A stretch of DNA of 64,000 nucleotides from Euclidia mi (Eukaryota; Arthropoda; Insecta; Lepidoptera; Erebidae): positions 47,358,486-47,422,485 of the forward strand of contig OX123192.2 of assembly GCA_944739405.2 (NCBI GenBank), given 5' to 3'. The notes below the pieces were generated by a model. That model was not told where the DNA came from and did no database searches. It was given only the letters and a program-made list of their open reading frames with translations. The translations under genes and the position numbers were made by a program. Below are positions 11,724 through 23,643 of the stretch, piece by piece. Position 1 is the stretch's first letter. The number at the start of each line of letters is the position of its first letter.

Positions 11724-12246
11724 AATAGGCTTGTGTCCACTAAGAATAAATCGGTTTGATTGTAGTATCTATAGATTCATTATGATTTTAAGATGTCAAT
11801 AAAGTTTATTATTTATTATAAAAAGGTAAGATTAATGTTATTTTTAGGATTCTAAAACTAAAAATTATGTATTTGTTCTTGTGACAGTGAACACCAATCA
11901 GAGAGCTGTACGTCTAACAGTCCATCCCGCCATTCATGTTGTTGACGTTTTAGTAGTAAATACAACTAGAACGTCAAACTTTCTACTTGTCAAATCGAAT
12001 GTAACAAAATAAAAGTGAGCACATCAGACCAGACTTCATTCACAGTTTGTTTTGTTTTGCACTTTGTGATATCACTCAACCGTCATGATGGTTTAAAGCG
12101 TTTTCGTGTCAAATTCAAAAGTTTTTAAAAAGCCGTAATTAGTCATGTTGCTGATCGATTTTTGAAGAAAAAATCAGGTATTTCAGTTTAACATCTAATA
12201 AAGGAACGAATAAATCGCTAATTACATTTTAGGACACAAGCCTATT
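11724..12246. mobile_element. Non-coding element with 15-bp terminal inverted repeats
   Basis: AATAGGCTTGTGTCC at 11724-11738 is matched exactly by its reverse complement at 12232-12246. The 523-bp unit has no ORF. Target duplication is unclear, so the superfamily is not assigned. Confidence 0.7.
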
Positions 12247-12905
12247 ATACTAAAAGTTCAAATAAAAAATGTTTTTTTTAAAACGTACGCAGATTTTACA
12301 ATGCGACGTAATATACCTAATAATATATTTAACGAAATTACTTATTCCTTTTATTAAACCTAAATACTTTGCATTTATGTTTAAACAAAACACGAATGTA
12401 AAATAAAAAAATAATCATTTTTTTGCCAACGACATGGCACAAACTCAAACCGGTGGCTTTACGTGTCCACCAAAGCACGCTTGTGCTGTGATGTAAATGA
12501 CACGCATGTGGTCACCATCCAAGTGATGACCTCTGTGAACGTTGCTTAACTTTGGCACACAATGATGGTTTCAACGTGAAAATGTTACATGCAGACAGAC
12601 AAACTTTCGCATTAAAAATATTAAAATGGATTTAGTCCTTTACAAAAGGCAGCTCAAAATGCCAGGAATAAAAGATTATATACACCGGCGAATGTCAAAC
12701 AAAAGTATAAAAAGAAACTTAAAAAACACGCTAGTAAACAAAACTATAAATATGTAACTAACAATTTTATCGTATAAATGCGTGGGTGCTATTTAAGACT
12801 CAAAAACCTAATCACCTACGCTTTTTAATGAAAATGTTTTCCATTGTTAAGCATGTTTTTCTAGTTTATTTAACTTTTATTTGTTCAGAACAGACAAATA
12901 GGTTC
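12247..12905. other. AT-rich span, nothing recognised
   Basis: Low-complexity A/T-rich DNA. No gene or repeat can be supported. Confidence 0.4.
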
Positions 12906-12908
12906 TAA

Positions 12909-13206
12909 GTGTCTAAACACTCTATGCCGAAGTTACGCGACCGAAGTTCGCTATGATTACGCCTGCAATGCTATTTGAATTACTGACGACACATTACACC
13001 GAAATTACGTTGCGTTATAGCGTACAGCGTAACTTTGGTCGGGCGTAAGTTCAGCGTCAACTTTTCTAGTAGTAGAGCACTAGCGTAGTTCGTAGCACGG
13101 GTGTATGTTAGACACTTATGTTGTGTCATATCAGCCAAATACATCGCGACGTAAAATCAGCCGCGGAACTTCGGTCGCGTAACTTCGAGATAGTGTGTTT
13201 AGACAC
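12909..13206. mobile_element. PIF/Harbinger-type MITE (TAA target duplication)
   Basis: The ends GTGTCTAAACAC and GTGTTTAGACAC are exact inverted repeats. Similarity extends inward over about 45 bp through GAAGTTACGCGACCGAAGTTC. TAA flanks both sides (12906-12908 and 13207-13209), fitting the 3-bp TWA duplication of the PIF/Harbinger superfamily. 298 bp, non-coding. Confidence 0.8.
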
Positions 13207-13209
13207 TAA

Positions 13210-13764
13210 GATGTTTTTTAGTTATTTGAACCCTTAGTAAAATTTATTCAGAACAAGGGATAAGTAAGTTCTAGAAATTTGTAAGCACTGGTTCAATTAA
13301 AATACGGCTTATATTACTAATGGTAATAAAGTCTGGGAAACTAAATATTATAATTCCATTTCATTATTTTGCTAGCAGTGTTTTCAGTAAATATAGTTGG
13401 CCGAATTATTCGGGAAAGTTCTATCTCAATTATTCAATTACAATAGTGTACCTTCACGTTACTGTCAAACTTAACTGACTTAAATTTCAAGAGTTACCAA
13501 TCAAGGCTAACATTAAAAAATATTTGAAGAGTAAAGTGTTGCAAATGCAACCTGTTTTTAATAGGTTTTCAGGTAAGGTGAGTAATTCATATTTTACGTA
13601 GGTACTTATCGGCGGGTCGTCATGTAAATTATATAATACATAGGTATAGGATAAGATACACAGGTATAAGAAAAATAAAGAAATAAAACAATTTATTATA
13701 GCACAGATTACAGTATTGTGCGAACTAAGTATTACGTCAAAAGATGTGAAAATTACAATCTGTC
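13210..13764. other. AT-rich span, nothing recognised
   Basis: No supported feature. Confidence 0.4.
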
Positions 13765-13955
13765 TGTATAAAATTCTTGCCTGACAGACACGCTGCAGCC
13801 AAAACTAATAGGCGCAAGAAGCCGTAATTTGGTTGTTGATTTCCCAAAATTCCCACGGGATCGGGCAGAAACAGTTAAAATTGTAATAACAATGTGCGAG
13901 CGTAGCTGCGGACATTCTCTTCGTGTGTATATTACTAGTATTATAACTAAAATGT
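13765..13955 (+). mobile_element. Degenerate short Helitron-like element
   Basis: Has CCTGACAGACACGCTGCAGCC, AACTAATAGGCGCAAGAAGC, TTCCCACGGGATCGG and GAGCGTAGCTGCGGAC in the order of the intact copies. The tract covering the middle third is deleted. Confidence 0.65.
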
Positions 13956-14978
13956 CAAATACCGAGAAAGCTTCCTAACAATTGACTTTAAGAAGCAATG
14001 GTCTTAGGAACTTTACCGTCAGAATTTCTAAAGATCTATCCATAGACGTATCAGCAACATTGATTATTTTATAGGATACATTTATTTGAAAAATTAAATT
14101 CAGTTACGTATAATATGGCGAACCGTCATTATTTTTCTATGCAAATCGTAAAACGAATTACAGAACGCATCTACCTACCGAGTTTCAACTGTCTTGTCTA
14201 AATAGTTTCGGATTAAAGTGGCAATATTATAGCCACTTTATTCCAAAACTATGAAGGAATTTCTGACACACATAGCGAATCTTTAAGGGATCCGTTTTTG
14301 AAGCCCTGTTTTGCTAACATTCAATCGACGGACAAAAAATAACACCCGGACTCGATACAATTTCTACATCACAAAATTTTATCAAACCCATAACATGTGG
14401 CGCAGTGCCTAAGCCATATAAATGGTGAGGCCGCCTCTATCTTATTTTCACCACACTTCTACTTTACAAAATTCGGTAAAGTCATTTCAATGTAAGGCAA
14501 CTGGCATCGACTATATATTTCCTAAACGAATTTAGTCATTGTTTTACAAAAAAACACACACACAGAAAAACGAAACTCATTTATAGAACAATAAAATTCG
14601 TAACAGCTTCACTATTCCATTTTCAAAAACATTTGAAAGCCATTTGTAAAGAAAAGAAAAAAAGAAGAGAACTGTGTGGCCATCAAAAACGCGAAAAAAA
14701 TAACTATAAACATTTACTGTTACTGTGTACGCTATTCTGTCTGGCCATTGTGAGTTCTCCAAATGATATTCATACTCCCAAGGGGTCGATTTGGCAAAAC
14801 ATCGGCTAAACGTCTGTGGGGCCATAAAATCTTGGTTGGATTTTAAGATTGTATGAACAAAAGTATTTTTGGAACGCCGTTGTCATCTTTTTTCTTTTGA
14901 TATCATAACAGGATTGGGATATAAAAGTTTAAAAGGAGTTGGAAATCCAAATTAGAACACGATGCAAATGCAGCATAT
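13956..14978. other. Unassigned span
   Basis: No repeat or exon recognised. The minus-strand frame 14577-14825 has no supporting features. Confidence 0.4.
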
Positions 14979-14981
14979 TTA

Positions 14982-15242
14982 GGCTGGTTTCAGAGTGACG
15001 CGCGCGGCACGCGCCGTCGGCCAGCGCCGGTCAAACAGCGCGTTTGGCGCGCGGACCACTGTGAAACGAGTTTGCGTTTCTCTTTGCAATGTATGAAGCT
15101 TCGGCAGCGCCTGCCGACGGCGCGCGTCTCACACGCGGCGCGTTTGAACTGCGTGACTATGAAACGCTACTACTTATCTAGTGTACTTGCGAGCGCGCGC
15201 GTGTGGCCGGCGCCGGTCAAACGCATGACTCTGAAACCAGCC
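14982..15242. mobile_element. GC-rich MITE, probably PIF/Harbinger type
   Basis: GGCTGGTTTCAGAGT at the left end is exactly inverted as ACTCTGAAACCAGCC at the right. Flanks are TTA and TCA, compatible with a diverged TWA duplication. The 261-bp interior is strikingly CpG-rich (CGCGCGGCACGCGCC, GGCGCGCGG) and internally palindromic, unlike its AT-rich neighbourhood. Confidence 0.75.
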
Positions 15243-15245
15243 TCA

Positions 15246-16034
15246 CTTTGTCGACGATCACTCATTTGCTGTTGAAAGCCTCAGCTGAAAGACGTCAACT
15301 GCTAGACATATGCCTCCCGCAAATTTCCTACGTAAACCGACCTTGATTAATTGCTGATGATTTTATAATTAAACAATATTTATATTGTCTAAAGTCATAG
15401 GCAACATATTTTGAAAGAAGAATAAGTGGTGTCTAACACATTTGCGCAGACTTTCTGTTCATCAGCCTTCGCGTGCCATTGAAAATATTTTTGCATATGT
15501 ATTTGAAACTTTACGTAAAGGAAAATGTGTATGGATCATAAGAATTTAATTTACCTTACACTTTCCATCAGAAAGTTTTGAAAATATTAGAAAATCAGCC
15601 CTATTTCCCTATTCATTTCATGAGGGATTTAGCATTGTCTGTGTTTACAAAAATCTAATTTAAGAAGGAGAGCGGGCAAACACTTCATAATAATATGGTA
15701 GATATTGTTGATGATGCTAGTTCACAGGTCACTAAACTATCGACGCCCTACTTTCAGTAGGTGTGTTGATAGTCTAGTTTAATGAGTATTAGTTTTATAT
15801 TAAACCAGGTAAACGATAGTGCAGAGACAATTTCGCAGAATCTCAACTCATAAGGATCATGTTATGCAGAACTAGTATATTAGTTGCTGATCAAAGGAAT
15901 TTTACGCGGAAATTTGTTTTACACGAGTCTAGCCACTAATGGTTTGGACCATTATATGTATAAAGTATGCAGTATCGAATAAAAATAAGCTAGTAATTTG
16001 AATGCATGACTACCTTCCCTAAGCGAAGTACCTA
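15246..16034. other. Unassigned span
   Basis: AT-rich, with no gene or element supported. Confidence 0.4.
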
Positions 16035-16335
16035 GTAGAGTAAGCATGAATGGGCCGTTTCGATACAGGCAGTATTACCCTCTCACGGAATATTACGTAA
16101 AGTAATAATATCTATACGGTTGCGTTTCATTCAGTTAGTAAAAGTACCAGAGCCCCTCCCCCCTGTTTTCCCTCTTGTTCATCCTACATCTCCTCCTACT
16201 CCTTTTCCCTTTTCAAAGAACGGCAACCAACTTATGTCTCCGCCGGTGTTACTTATGTTCATGGGTGGCAGTAACAGTACATAGTACTTACCATCAGGCA
16301 CCAGTATGCTCATTTGCGCCCATTAAATAAAAAAC
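16035..16335 (+). repeat. Dispersed retroposon 3' region, copy 2
   Basis: Same ordered blocks and orientation as 10108-10396, ending CATTAAATAAAAAA. More diverged. Confidence 0.65.
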
Positions 16336-16537
16336 TAGTGTGGCAAATAATGCATGGTCTTCCTCTTATCATGATTCAAAAAAGCTCTTATCAGATTTTA
16401 AGCTATTCCATCTTTGAATTTCTACTTGATGTTTTGGCTTTAAATTATTTTTGGTACATATTATATAACACTTTTTATATGCTATAGACTCAATGTTATT
16501 ATATAATTATTACTGCCGAGAATTAAACTTAAGGTTT

Positions 16538-16811
16538 TACTTAGTAAATAAATTTCCATTCCTAATCATGCAATGCTGTAAACCTACGAAATCTTCATAT
16601 GACTTCGCTAGAAACATTACTTTGAACATGTGTCTTAGATCACACTCATTTTGGGCAATTCTCAATCTCTCAAGAGCTTTTAAATTTGTCCTCAAACGCT
16701 GAAGGCTATTAAGGTTCTTAAGAGCACTTTTCCATGAAGCAAGGGAGATGTAACCTAGATAACGGCATTCAGAAAACCCTTTGAGACGGCTAGAGGGATG
16801 ACGCCAGTTTT
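16538..16811 (-). pseudogene. Unrecognised conserved-looking minus-strand reading frame
   Basis: After a TGA near 16811 the minus strand stays open for about 90 codons, with a protein-like composition: RLKGFSECRYLGYISLASWK, then a basic leucine-rich segment (LNSLQRLRTNLKALERLRIA), then FKVMFLAKSYEDFVGL, ending LFTK and a stop. It has no ATG at the front. It could be a decayed host exon or the C-terminus of a retroelement. I cannot name a family. Confidence 0.25.
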
Positions 16812-17267
16812 GTCACAAAGAGTTGAGCGAGCTTCCTACTGATGAATTTGGTTTGTTTTGTGACTCTAAAATGGTGACGGGCCTTATAATTCTTCTGATC
16901 GTAAGAAAATAGCTATCGAATGAAATAAAACATTTAAAACTATGTAATTATAAGTGTTGGTTGCTCTGTCAATGATAAATAAATTATTTCGAAATACTTT
17001 TTGAAACTAATATGTGTAATGGTCAATAAATGTCAAAAAATTTCAAGTAAAAAACTAAGTAAAAAATTTATAAATAATAATAAATAATTTGATAACTGGG
17101 CTTCTACTTGTGCCTACAATTTACGTAATAATATTATTAACATAACACAGTTTGCCTAACCAGCGGAAGACGTATACCATCATAAATCTGTAAAACCCTA
17201 GCACCTAAGAAGCACCCGCTGCCAACGCTTGATAAAATATAATACATATTGCCTACAAAATAAGAAC

Positions 17268-17324
17268 TGTTCCTGCAAATAAAAGCAATAAACGGATAGT
17301 TTATTGCTTTTATTTGCAGGAACA
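17268..17324. repeat. Perfect 26-bp hairpin
   Basis: Arms 17268-17293 and 17299-17324 are exact reverse complements around GGATA. Confidence 0.9.
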
Positions 17325-17594
17325 ATGGATACTTCGTCAGGCCCACTGTCGCAGGATGGCTGGCGCACGCATGGCTAAGTGTGAGTACCGTACAGAAGTG
17401 AGAACATAGCAGACAATGGGTTAAAAGCTATTATTGAGACTGAAAACAAATTATTATTGTTTATAGCACTTTTAAAAGAAATTCCAATGACATTGACAGT
17501 TTGTACATATTATTTATGATACAATGTTTGTGTATATTTTTATCTTAAAGTAAGGATTTTTATTGTGTTATTTTTGTACATTACATTGCCACAC

Positions 17595-17655
17595 GCCAGT
17601 GTCATTATAATCTTGCATACACACAATGTGTATGCAAGATTACAATGACTCTGGC
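17595..17655. repeat. Near-perfect 29-bp hairpin
   Basis: Arms 17595-17623 and 17627-17655 match with two mismatches around a 3-nt loop. Confidence 0.9.
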
Positions 17656-17739
17656 GATACGTGAGTTAGTATCAGTCAACCTATCACATTGCTGACTGGT
17701 CTGGTGCACTGTCCGGACTGTTCTCAGGACCGTTTTTTC

Positions 17740-20520
17740 AAAGGTAAGCGGAGCTTGAAATTACATTTTGGCACAGTACATAAATCCCAAAATGTGCTTT
17801 CTGGCCCTTCAATATCTTCACCACCACGGAGACAACAACCAAATTCCATTTTGGCAAACTCTATCTAAATTAAAACATTCGGTTCCTATAGTCAAAAGAG
17901 TTCCCCGTGGGGCAAGACCATCAGTGTCAAAAAAATTGGCTGAATGCATTGGTCTTGTCTTAAGAGAGAACTCAAAAGCGGCCTGGGAGCAATTATTGAC
18001 TTTCCCTTATAGGATTCTACATGTTGATAAAAATCAGGCAGGCAAAAATTCATTAACATCACAAATTAAATATAATTGTCAAATTTCAGCCAACACTTTA
18101 GACCCTAAATTCACTTCAAATAAACATAAATCTCTGTATCAATATGTGGAATCCAAATTGAGGGAAGACGACATACGGGGTGCGTCTAGACTCTTATTCA
18201 GCAGTGATGTGGTGGCGCCTTGCTCTCCAGATACGCTTGCGGGTCTGAAGAGCAAGCATCCAGCGCCCATTGATGATCTTTCCTTTCCTGAAGCTCCCGA
18301 CAGTGAATCAGAATATCTGATCACCACGGCCAAGGACGTGTTAGCAGCGGTTTGCTCCTTCCGAAGCGGCTCGGCAGGTGCTCGATGCCTTGACACCACA
18401 GCATCTAAAAGATCTTGTGTGTGCAAGTGCTGGGCTGGCTGGCGATACACTTCTGAAGGAGTTGACTGCGCTAGTAAATATGATGCTCTCCGGTAATGTG
18501 GACGATGCTATCATTGATATCTTGTATGGGGCGAAACTGTGCGCTCTTAACAAGAGAGATGATGGCATTCGTCCCATTGCCGTGGGTTGCACTTACAGCT
18601 AAGATATGCTGTAAATTTTACAGCAGGGAGCTATCTGATAAATTCCAACCTCTCAAACTAGGTTTTGGTTCCAAGGGAGGTTGTGAGGCTGCTATACATG
18701 CCCTTTCGACGTATCTTGGAAGTGGTGATGGGGAGGTCATTCTGAAGGTTGACTTGAAGAACGCCTTCAATTCAGTGAATAGAGACACTTTGTTGGCACA
18801 GGCAAAATAAGAAGCCCCTAAAATTTACAAATATCTTTGGCAATGTTACAGGTATCCCACAAAATTACTATATCAGGACAATCTTTTGGAATCTGCAGTT
18901 GGATGCCAACAAAGTGACCCTCTTGGACCAGTCATTTTTAGCTTAGCTATACAACCCATTATTCGGCAAATAAATATAAATAAATTTAGTGTATGGTATT
19001 TAGACGACGGAACCCTAGGAGATCTAGACATAGTATTACAAGATTTAGCTTTAATTAAAAATAAATTCGCATCTATTGGCTTGGAACTAAATTCTAGTAA
19101 ATGTGAGTTGTTTATAAATACAACAGTCTCTACAAAAAAACTTTCGATAGTATCTAAATTTAATCATTTGACACCAAACATCAAAATTATAGAAAAGAGT
19201 TCATTTCGCCTCCTAGGTTCGCCCGTATTTGGAGAAGCTTTTGATTCTTAGAAGAAAAGATACAAACTTTTTGTGAAATTTCAGATCGCCTATTCAAAAT
19301 TAATATACATTCGGCTTATACTATTATTCGATATTGCCGTTTCATCCCAAAATTTACTCATGCTTTACCCATTCGCTGTCAGACGCTAGACACAATAGAA
19401 AATCAATTGTTATGTATCATATATGATACACGGGACAGGGAACCTGTAAAGATCATCGCAACTTTTGAAAAAAATAACTTTATTAGGACAAATCGACCAA
19501 ATAATATTAAATGTGGACTTGGACGACCGAGCCTGGCTACAAGCATCTTTACCCATACGTTTGGGTGGGCTCGGCGTTTGCAAACTTTCCAATGTCAGTT
19601 TACTTTAGTTCCTGCCTTCGGTTCACAGCACGGAAGAGTTAACTAGGAAAATATTATCACCTACACTAGTTAACTCAGAAGTGCTGTGCAAAACCGAAGC
19701 TATAAACACCTGGAAAATGGCTTGTCCAAACACTGATTTGCCAACCAACCTATTCTCCCAAAGACAATGGGACGCGCCGTTTTGTAGCATTGTGAGGAAA
19801 AATCTTTTGGATACATCTTTTAATGTTACAGAGCGTGCTCGCTTGCTGGCTGTTGGGGAATGGGAATCCGGTCTATCCGAGACGTTCCGTATCCCCGCTT
19901 GTCTTTGTTTAGGTCTCCGTGTGTTTCTCCGCATCGATGTCATTATGGAGAAGAGGTCGATAGCCTCGGACACATGGGCTATCCTGCAGCAGAATCGCTG
20001 GTCGAATTCCTCGTCATGCTCACCTAAATGACATAAACCGTCGTGCTCTTGTCGCATCTGGTGAACTAGCTGTACTTGAACCAAATGGTTTGGTACGCGA
20101 CGACGGGAAGATACCTAACGGTATGTCATTGTTGCCATGGAAAATGGGTAGGCCTTTGGTGTGGGACGCAACCTGCGAAGACACCCTCGAGCCATCCTAT
20201 GTTCCAAGCTCGGGAGGCTATGGTGGCGCTGCTGCTGCATCTGCGAAAACCCTCAAACGGCGCAAATACAGTAATCTAGTAGCTAATTACGTACATATTT
20301 GAGCTGATTGGGATGAAAACGCTAGGCTCATGGGGTCCGAGCGCTCGTTTTTTATACCGAGAAATATCTAAACGGTTAGTCGACGTCTCACGTGACCAGA
20401 AGGCTGGTTTATTCTTTGCTCTAAGAATCAGCATTGCCATCCAGCGTGGCAATGCTGGCAGCCTTCTGGGCACGTCACCCGATGATATTGATGCGGAGGC
20501 ATTCTACGACACCTAAACAC
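17740..20520 (+). pseudogene. Decayed non-LTR retrotransposon with C-terminal endonuclease-like region
   Basis: A series of plus-strand frames reads in order as one reverse transcriptase protein broken by several frameshifts and stops. The N-terminal part (17768-18496) carries PRGARPSVSKKLAEC. RT motifs follow: RPIAVGC near 18571, KVDLKNAFNSVNRD near 18745, QQSDPLGP near 18909 and the catalytic YLDDG near 18997-19011. Farther on come AWLQASLPIRLGGLG-like residues (19520-19570), a WDAPFCSIVRKNLLD block (about 19768), a decayed Cys/His stretch, and GRPLVWDAT near 20147. The last fits the PD...D pattern of restriction-like endonucleases in R2/NeSL-type elements. It finishes near 20516. The QQxDPLGP and YLDDG variants and the endonuclease-like tail argue against Jockey or CR1. 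Exact clade is not assigned, and termini are not defined. Confidence 0.75.
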
Positions 20521-20667
20521 ACCTGTACATATCGATGCCTTACGGCCAAAAGAGGCTAACCGCCACTTCACAAACTTTACAGGAGAGTAGTTTAAAGTTC
20601 AAAATAAGTGAAAAAAATCATAGAACATTTTCTGTACGTTCCAAAAATTTCAAAATTTAACCATATA

Positions 20668-20695
20668 CACACATCAACAAAGTCTAGGGATATCT
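20668..20695 (+). repeat. Tc1 element left terminal inverted repeat
   Basis: CACACATCAACAAAGTCTAG followed by GGGATATC. Mirrored at 22232-22258. Confidence 0.9.
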
Positions 20696-20964
20696 TAATC
20701 CTAAATTATTTACGAGTTTATAGTTTAGAACCTTGTTAGTTTCCACAAAAAGTTTATATACAGATTAAAACCTCTTTTATTCTATTTTCAAAATTTGAAC
20801 ATGAAAAGAAAAAAAACAAAATAATAAACAAAATATGGCGGCAAATTTGCTAGTAATTCGTTACATTAAAGAAAGTTAAAACTGTTTTATTATAATTATT
20901 AATGAAAAGGGTTTTTAATTGTTTTTCTTTTTTAATTTAACGTGACGTACGAACTTTAAAAGTC

Positions 20965-21990
20965 ATGTCACGTCGTCATTTGAGTCGAGATGAAATGTTA
21001 CGAGCCGTGGGCATGTTAGAAAATGGTGCAATTCAACGCGTCGTTGCTGAGGCCCTACATACCAGTCAAAATGTGATATCAAGGTTGTGGTCACGTTATC
21101 GCAGTACTGGAGATGTGGCCGAACAGCACACAGGTAGATATCGTGTTACTACGCAGAGACAGGATCGATTTCTCCAAATGACCGCCAGAAGACAACCCAA
21201 TATCACAGCGCTGCAACTAGTGCAAAGGCTCCAGGAGGACCACCAGCTGCTGGTAAGCGACCAAACCGTGCGAAGAAGGTTACATGAAGTTGATCTTCAT
21301 GCTCGAAGACCATTGCGTGTTCCAGCATTGCGACGTGGCAATCGCGGTCGGCGGCTTTCGTGGGCTCGGGAGCATTTACCATGGAGTGACGAACAATGGT
21401 CTTTGGTGCTGTTCACCGATGAGTCCCGGTTTGGGTTTCACCCGGATTCACGAAGAACACGCGTTTGGAGAGCTCCAGGGAGAGTTAGCCGTCTACGGCA
21501 CCCTCAGGAGGTCCACCCATACCAAGGCGGGACAATCATGGTGTGGGCAGGAATTCGTCTTGGCGGACGAACCCAACTCGTTTGGATCCAAGGCAGCATG
21601 ACTGCACAAAAATACCACGAGGAGGTAGTAGAGCCCGTTATTGTCCCACACAGAACTCAAATAGGCCATGAATTTCTACTCATGCACGATAATGCTCCTT
21701 GCCATACGGCGCGGCTGGTATCGACCGCTCTCCGAGAGCACGATATTCAAGTTTTGGATTGGCCTGCACAGTCGCCCGACTTAAATCCTATCGAGCATGC
21801 CTGGGACATGTTACAACGAAAAGCTTTGAGAGATTTTCCACCAAATTTGACGACTGAACAACAACTTTACGAACACTTGCAAAGGACATGGGACCTCATA
21901 CCGCAGCAAGACATTGACAATTTAATTTTAAGTATTAACAATCGATGTCGATGTGTAATCAATGTAAGAGGTGGCAACACTGATTATTAA
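20965..21990 (+). CDS. Tc1-like transposase, DD34E, apparently intact
   Basis: 341 residues, the usual Tc1 transposase length, catalysing cut-and-paste transposition in the nucleus by binding the terminal inverted repeats. Residues about 8-50 form a paired-like helix-turn-helix (EMLRAVGMLENGAIQRVVAE) followed by a GRYR stretch where GRPR is common. A second helical DNA-binding region lies at about 78-115. The catalytic core shows D152 (LFTDESRF), D242 (LMHDNAPCH) and E277 (SPDLNPIEHAWD) with 34 residues between the last two, defining DD34E. The ATG sits about 300 bp inside the left end in the context AAAAGTCATG. No stop, frameshift or missing catalytic residue is seen. Confidence 0.95.
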   Translation: MSRRHLSRDEMLRAVGMLENGAIQRVVAEALHTSQNVISRLWSRYRSTGDVAEQHTGRYRVTTQRQDRFLQMTARRQPNITALQLVQRLQEDHQLLVSDQTVRRRLHEVDLHARRPLRVPALRRGNRGRRLSWAREHLPWSDEQWSLVLFTDESRFGFHPDSRRTRVWRAPGRVSRLRHPQEVHPYQGGTIMVWAGIRLGGRTQLVWIQGSMTAQKYHEEVVEPVIVPHRTQIGHEFLLMHDNAPCHTARLVSTALREHDIQVLDWPAQSPDLNPIEHAWDMLQRKALRDFPPNLTTEQQLYEHLQRTWDLIPQQDIDNLILSINNRCRCVINVRGGNTDY

Positions 21991-22231
21991 TGATTAGATT
22001 TTACAAGATTTTTTCCATTTTTATTAAAATTAATAGTTTTTTAAGAAGAAATGTTTGGTGTTATCATACTAATTTTCCATGATGATTAAAAAAATTAATT
22101 TTTTTATTTAAAACAAAACAAAACACGAAATGTTTTTTATTTTTATTAAAGACCTTAAAATAATCTATGATTCTTCTATTTACTGTATCAGAAAATTCTT
22201 CATAGATTTTTAGATATTTGATGAAATATAA

Positions 22232-22258
22232 AATATCCCTAGACTTTGTTGATGTGTG
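22232..22258 (-). repeat. Tc1 element right terminal inverted repeat
   Basis: Reverse complement of the left end. TA follows at 22259-22260. Confidence 0.9.
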
Positions 22259-22260
22259 TA

Positions 22261-22754
22261 GTTTTTGATAAGGTCTCTACGATATGACATGGTTTATTAG
22301 AACAAATCACACGCCTAATACTATTTACTGTCGCTTACCCTCAAATGGTCCTAATTATACTAACAGGAAAAAACGTCGCAAATGAAAACAACTCAATTAA
22401 TGAGTTCCAACTCAAATGATTAAACTGCACCATTTATTTTATTTCTGTTGAAGAAAAAGAGCATACCTGTGCTTTTTCTGTTCATCAAGTGGAGCCAATA
22501 TGACATAACCGACTATTGGTTAATGGCAGAAGAACAAGGAAATTGTAATTAGTTAATTATCTATAAAAATACAATAAGCTCTTTTATACAACGCGAAAGC
22601 ACATTGTGATTAATTCTTAAAAAAATATACATACATATTTACATACATACATTAGACTTTTATAAGTTTTTAAATTGGTTACCCGACTAAGGTATGAATT
22701 AGAAAAAAGAGAAATTGTGATCAATCAGTCTTTATTTTAGAAAATTAAACAAAG
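22261..22754. other. AT-rich span between Tc1 and Copia elements
   Basis: No element recognised. Contains a short ACATACAT microsatellite at about 22628-22650. Confidence 0.4.
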
Positions 22755-22759
22755 CAATT

Positions 22760-22941
22760 TGAAATAAAACGACGTATTCCCAGAGACGAGTGGCAAAGAC
22801 TGACAATGTTTTATTTCTAACTATAGAAGTAAACATAATTTCAAATACATGTCTATATGTCTAGTGACAATAAAAGACAGATGGCCAGTACGATACATGG
22901 CCAGTGCTAATACATACTGTGTAGATATTAAACCTTCAACA
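22760..22941 (-). repeat. Copia 3' LTR
   Basis: 182-bp partner of 24770-24951, preceded on the minus strand by the purine run AGTGGGGG. Confidence 0.93.
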
Positions 22942-23476
22942 CCCCCACTATATCTAACAATATGTATATACACAATTACAATCTTTGAATACCTAATATA
23001 TCCAAAAACTTATGTTTCACAACACAAAGTATTGGTGAATACACCAGCTGGCATCTCAGCTGTAGGCAAATACTATTCACATTTATAATTGTATTTGCTA
23101 CATTCTATACGAAAGTAAAATATCTAGAATAGCAATTGTTAAATTGAATCAAAAATCCAACTTCATAAGTAATATCAGGCCTGGTTAGAACTGCTAAGTA
23201 CATTAGACAACCAATAGCTTGATATGGGAATTTTCCAACATAGTTTTCCCCCTTACATGCATGCAAGTTAATTTTTGTAACACCTGATCAATATAATCAG
23301 ACTGGTTCAATGTGATAGATTTCTCAGATTTATTAACACATTGACACCAATGACTTTCTTAAGTTTGAAATACTAACTAATACATTTTTCAAATATTCTG
23401 TTTTTTACAACCATTTGAAAAAATAAAAATCTCTACAAAAATATTTCTAACTTTTGTATACATACATGGATCTATC

Positions 23477-23606
23477 TTAGATCTCCTATAAACAATACAT
23501 TCATAGCAACCTCCTATAAACAATACATTCCTAGCAACTAGATCTCCTATAAACAATACATTCATAGCAACTAGATCTCCCATGAACAATACATTCACAG
23601 CAACTA
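23477..23606 (-). repeat. Four-copy tandem repeat inside Copia pol
   Basis: The unit ATCTCCTATAAACAATACAT plus TCATAGCAACTAG (about 33 bp) occurs four times with small changes, translating as repeated NVLFIGDLVA on the minus strand. It sits where the RT core should be and probably expanded after deletion. Confidence 0.8.
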
Positions 23607-23643
23607 AATATGCACGGAACCGAACTTTGTTATAATATCACTG

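Larger units (their letters stand above)
16820..17739. other. AT-rich span with two hairpins
   Basis: Apart from the hairpins at 17268 and 17595, nothing is recognised. Confidence 0.4.
20668..22258 (+). mobile_element. Complete Tc1-family transposon (DD34E)
   Basis: The ends CACACATCAACAAAGTCTAG / CTAGACTTTGTTGATGTGTG are exact inverted repeats. Identity runs about 26 bp through GGGATAT. TA lies immediately outside both ends (20666-20667 and 22259-22260), the Tc1/mariner target duplication. The 1.59-kb unit holds a single uninterrupted transposase gene. Intact termini, intact TA duplication and an open transposase indicate recent insertion, possibly still functional. Confidence 0.95.
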
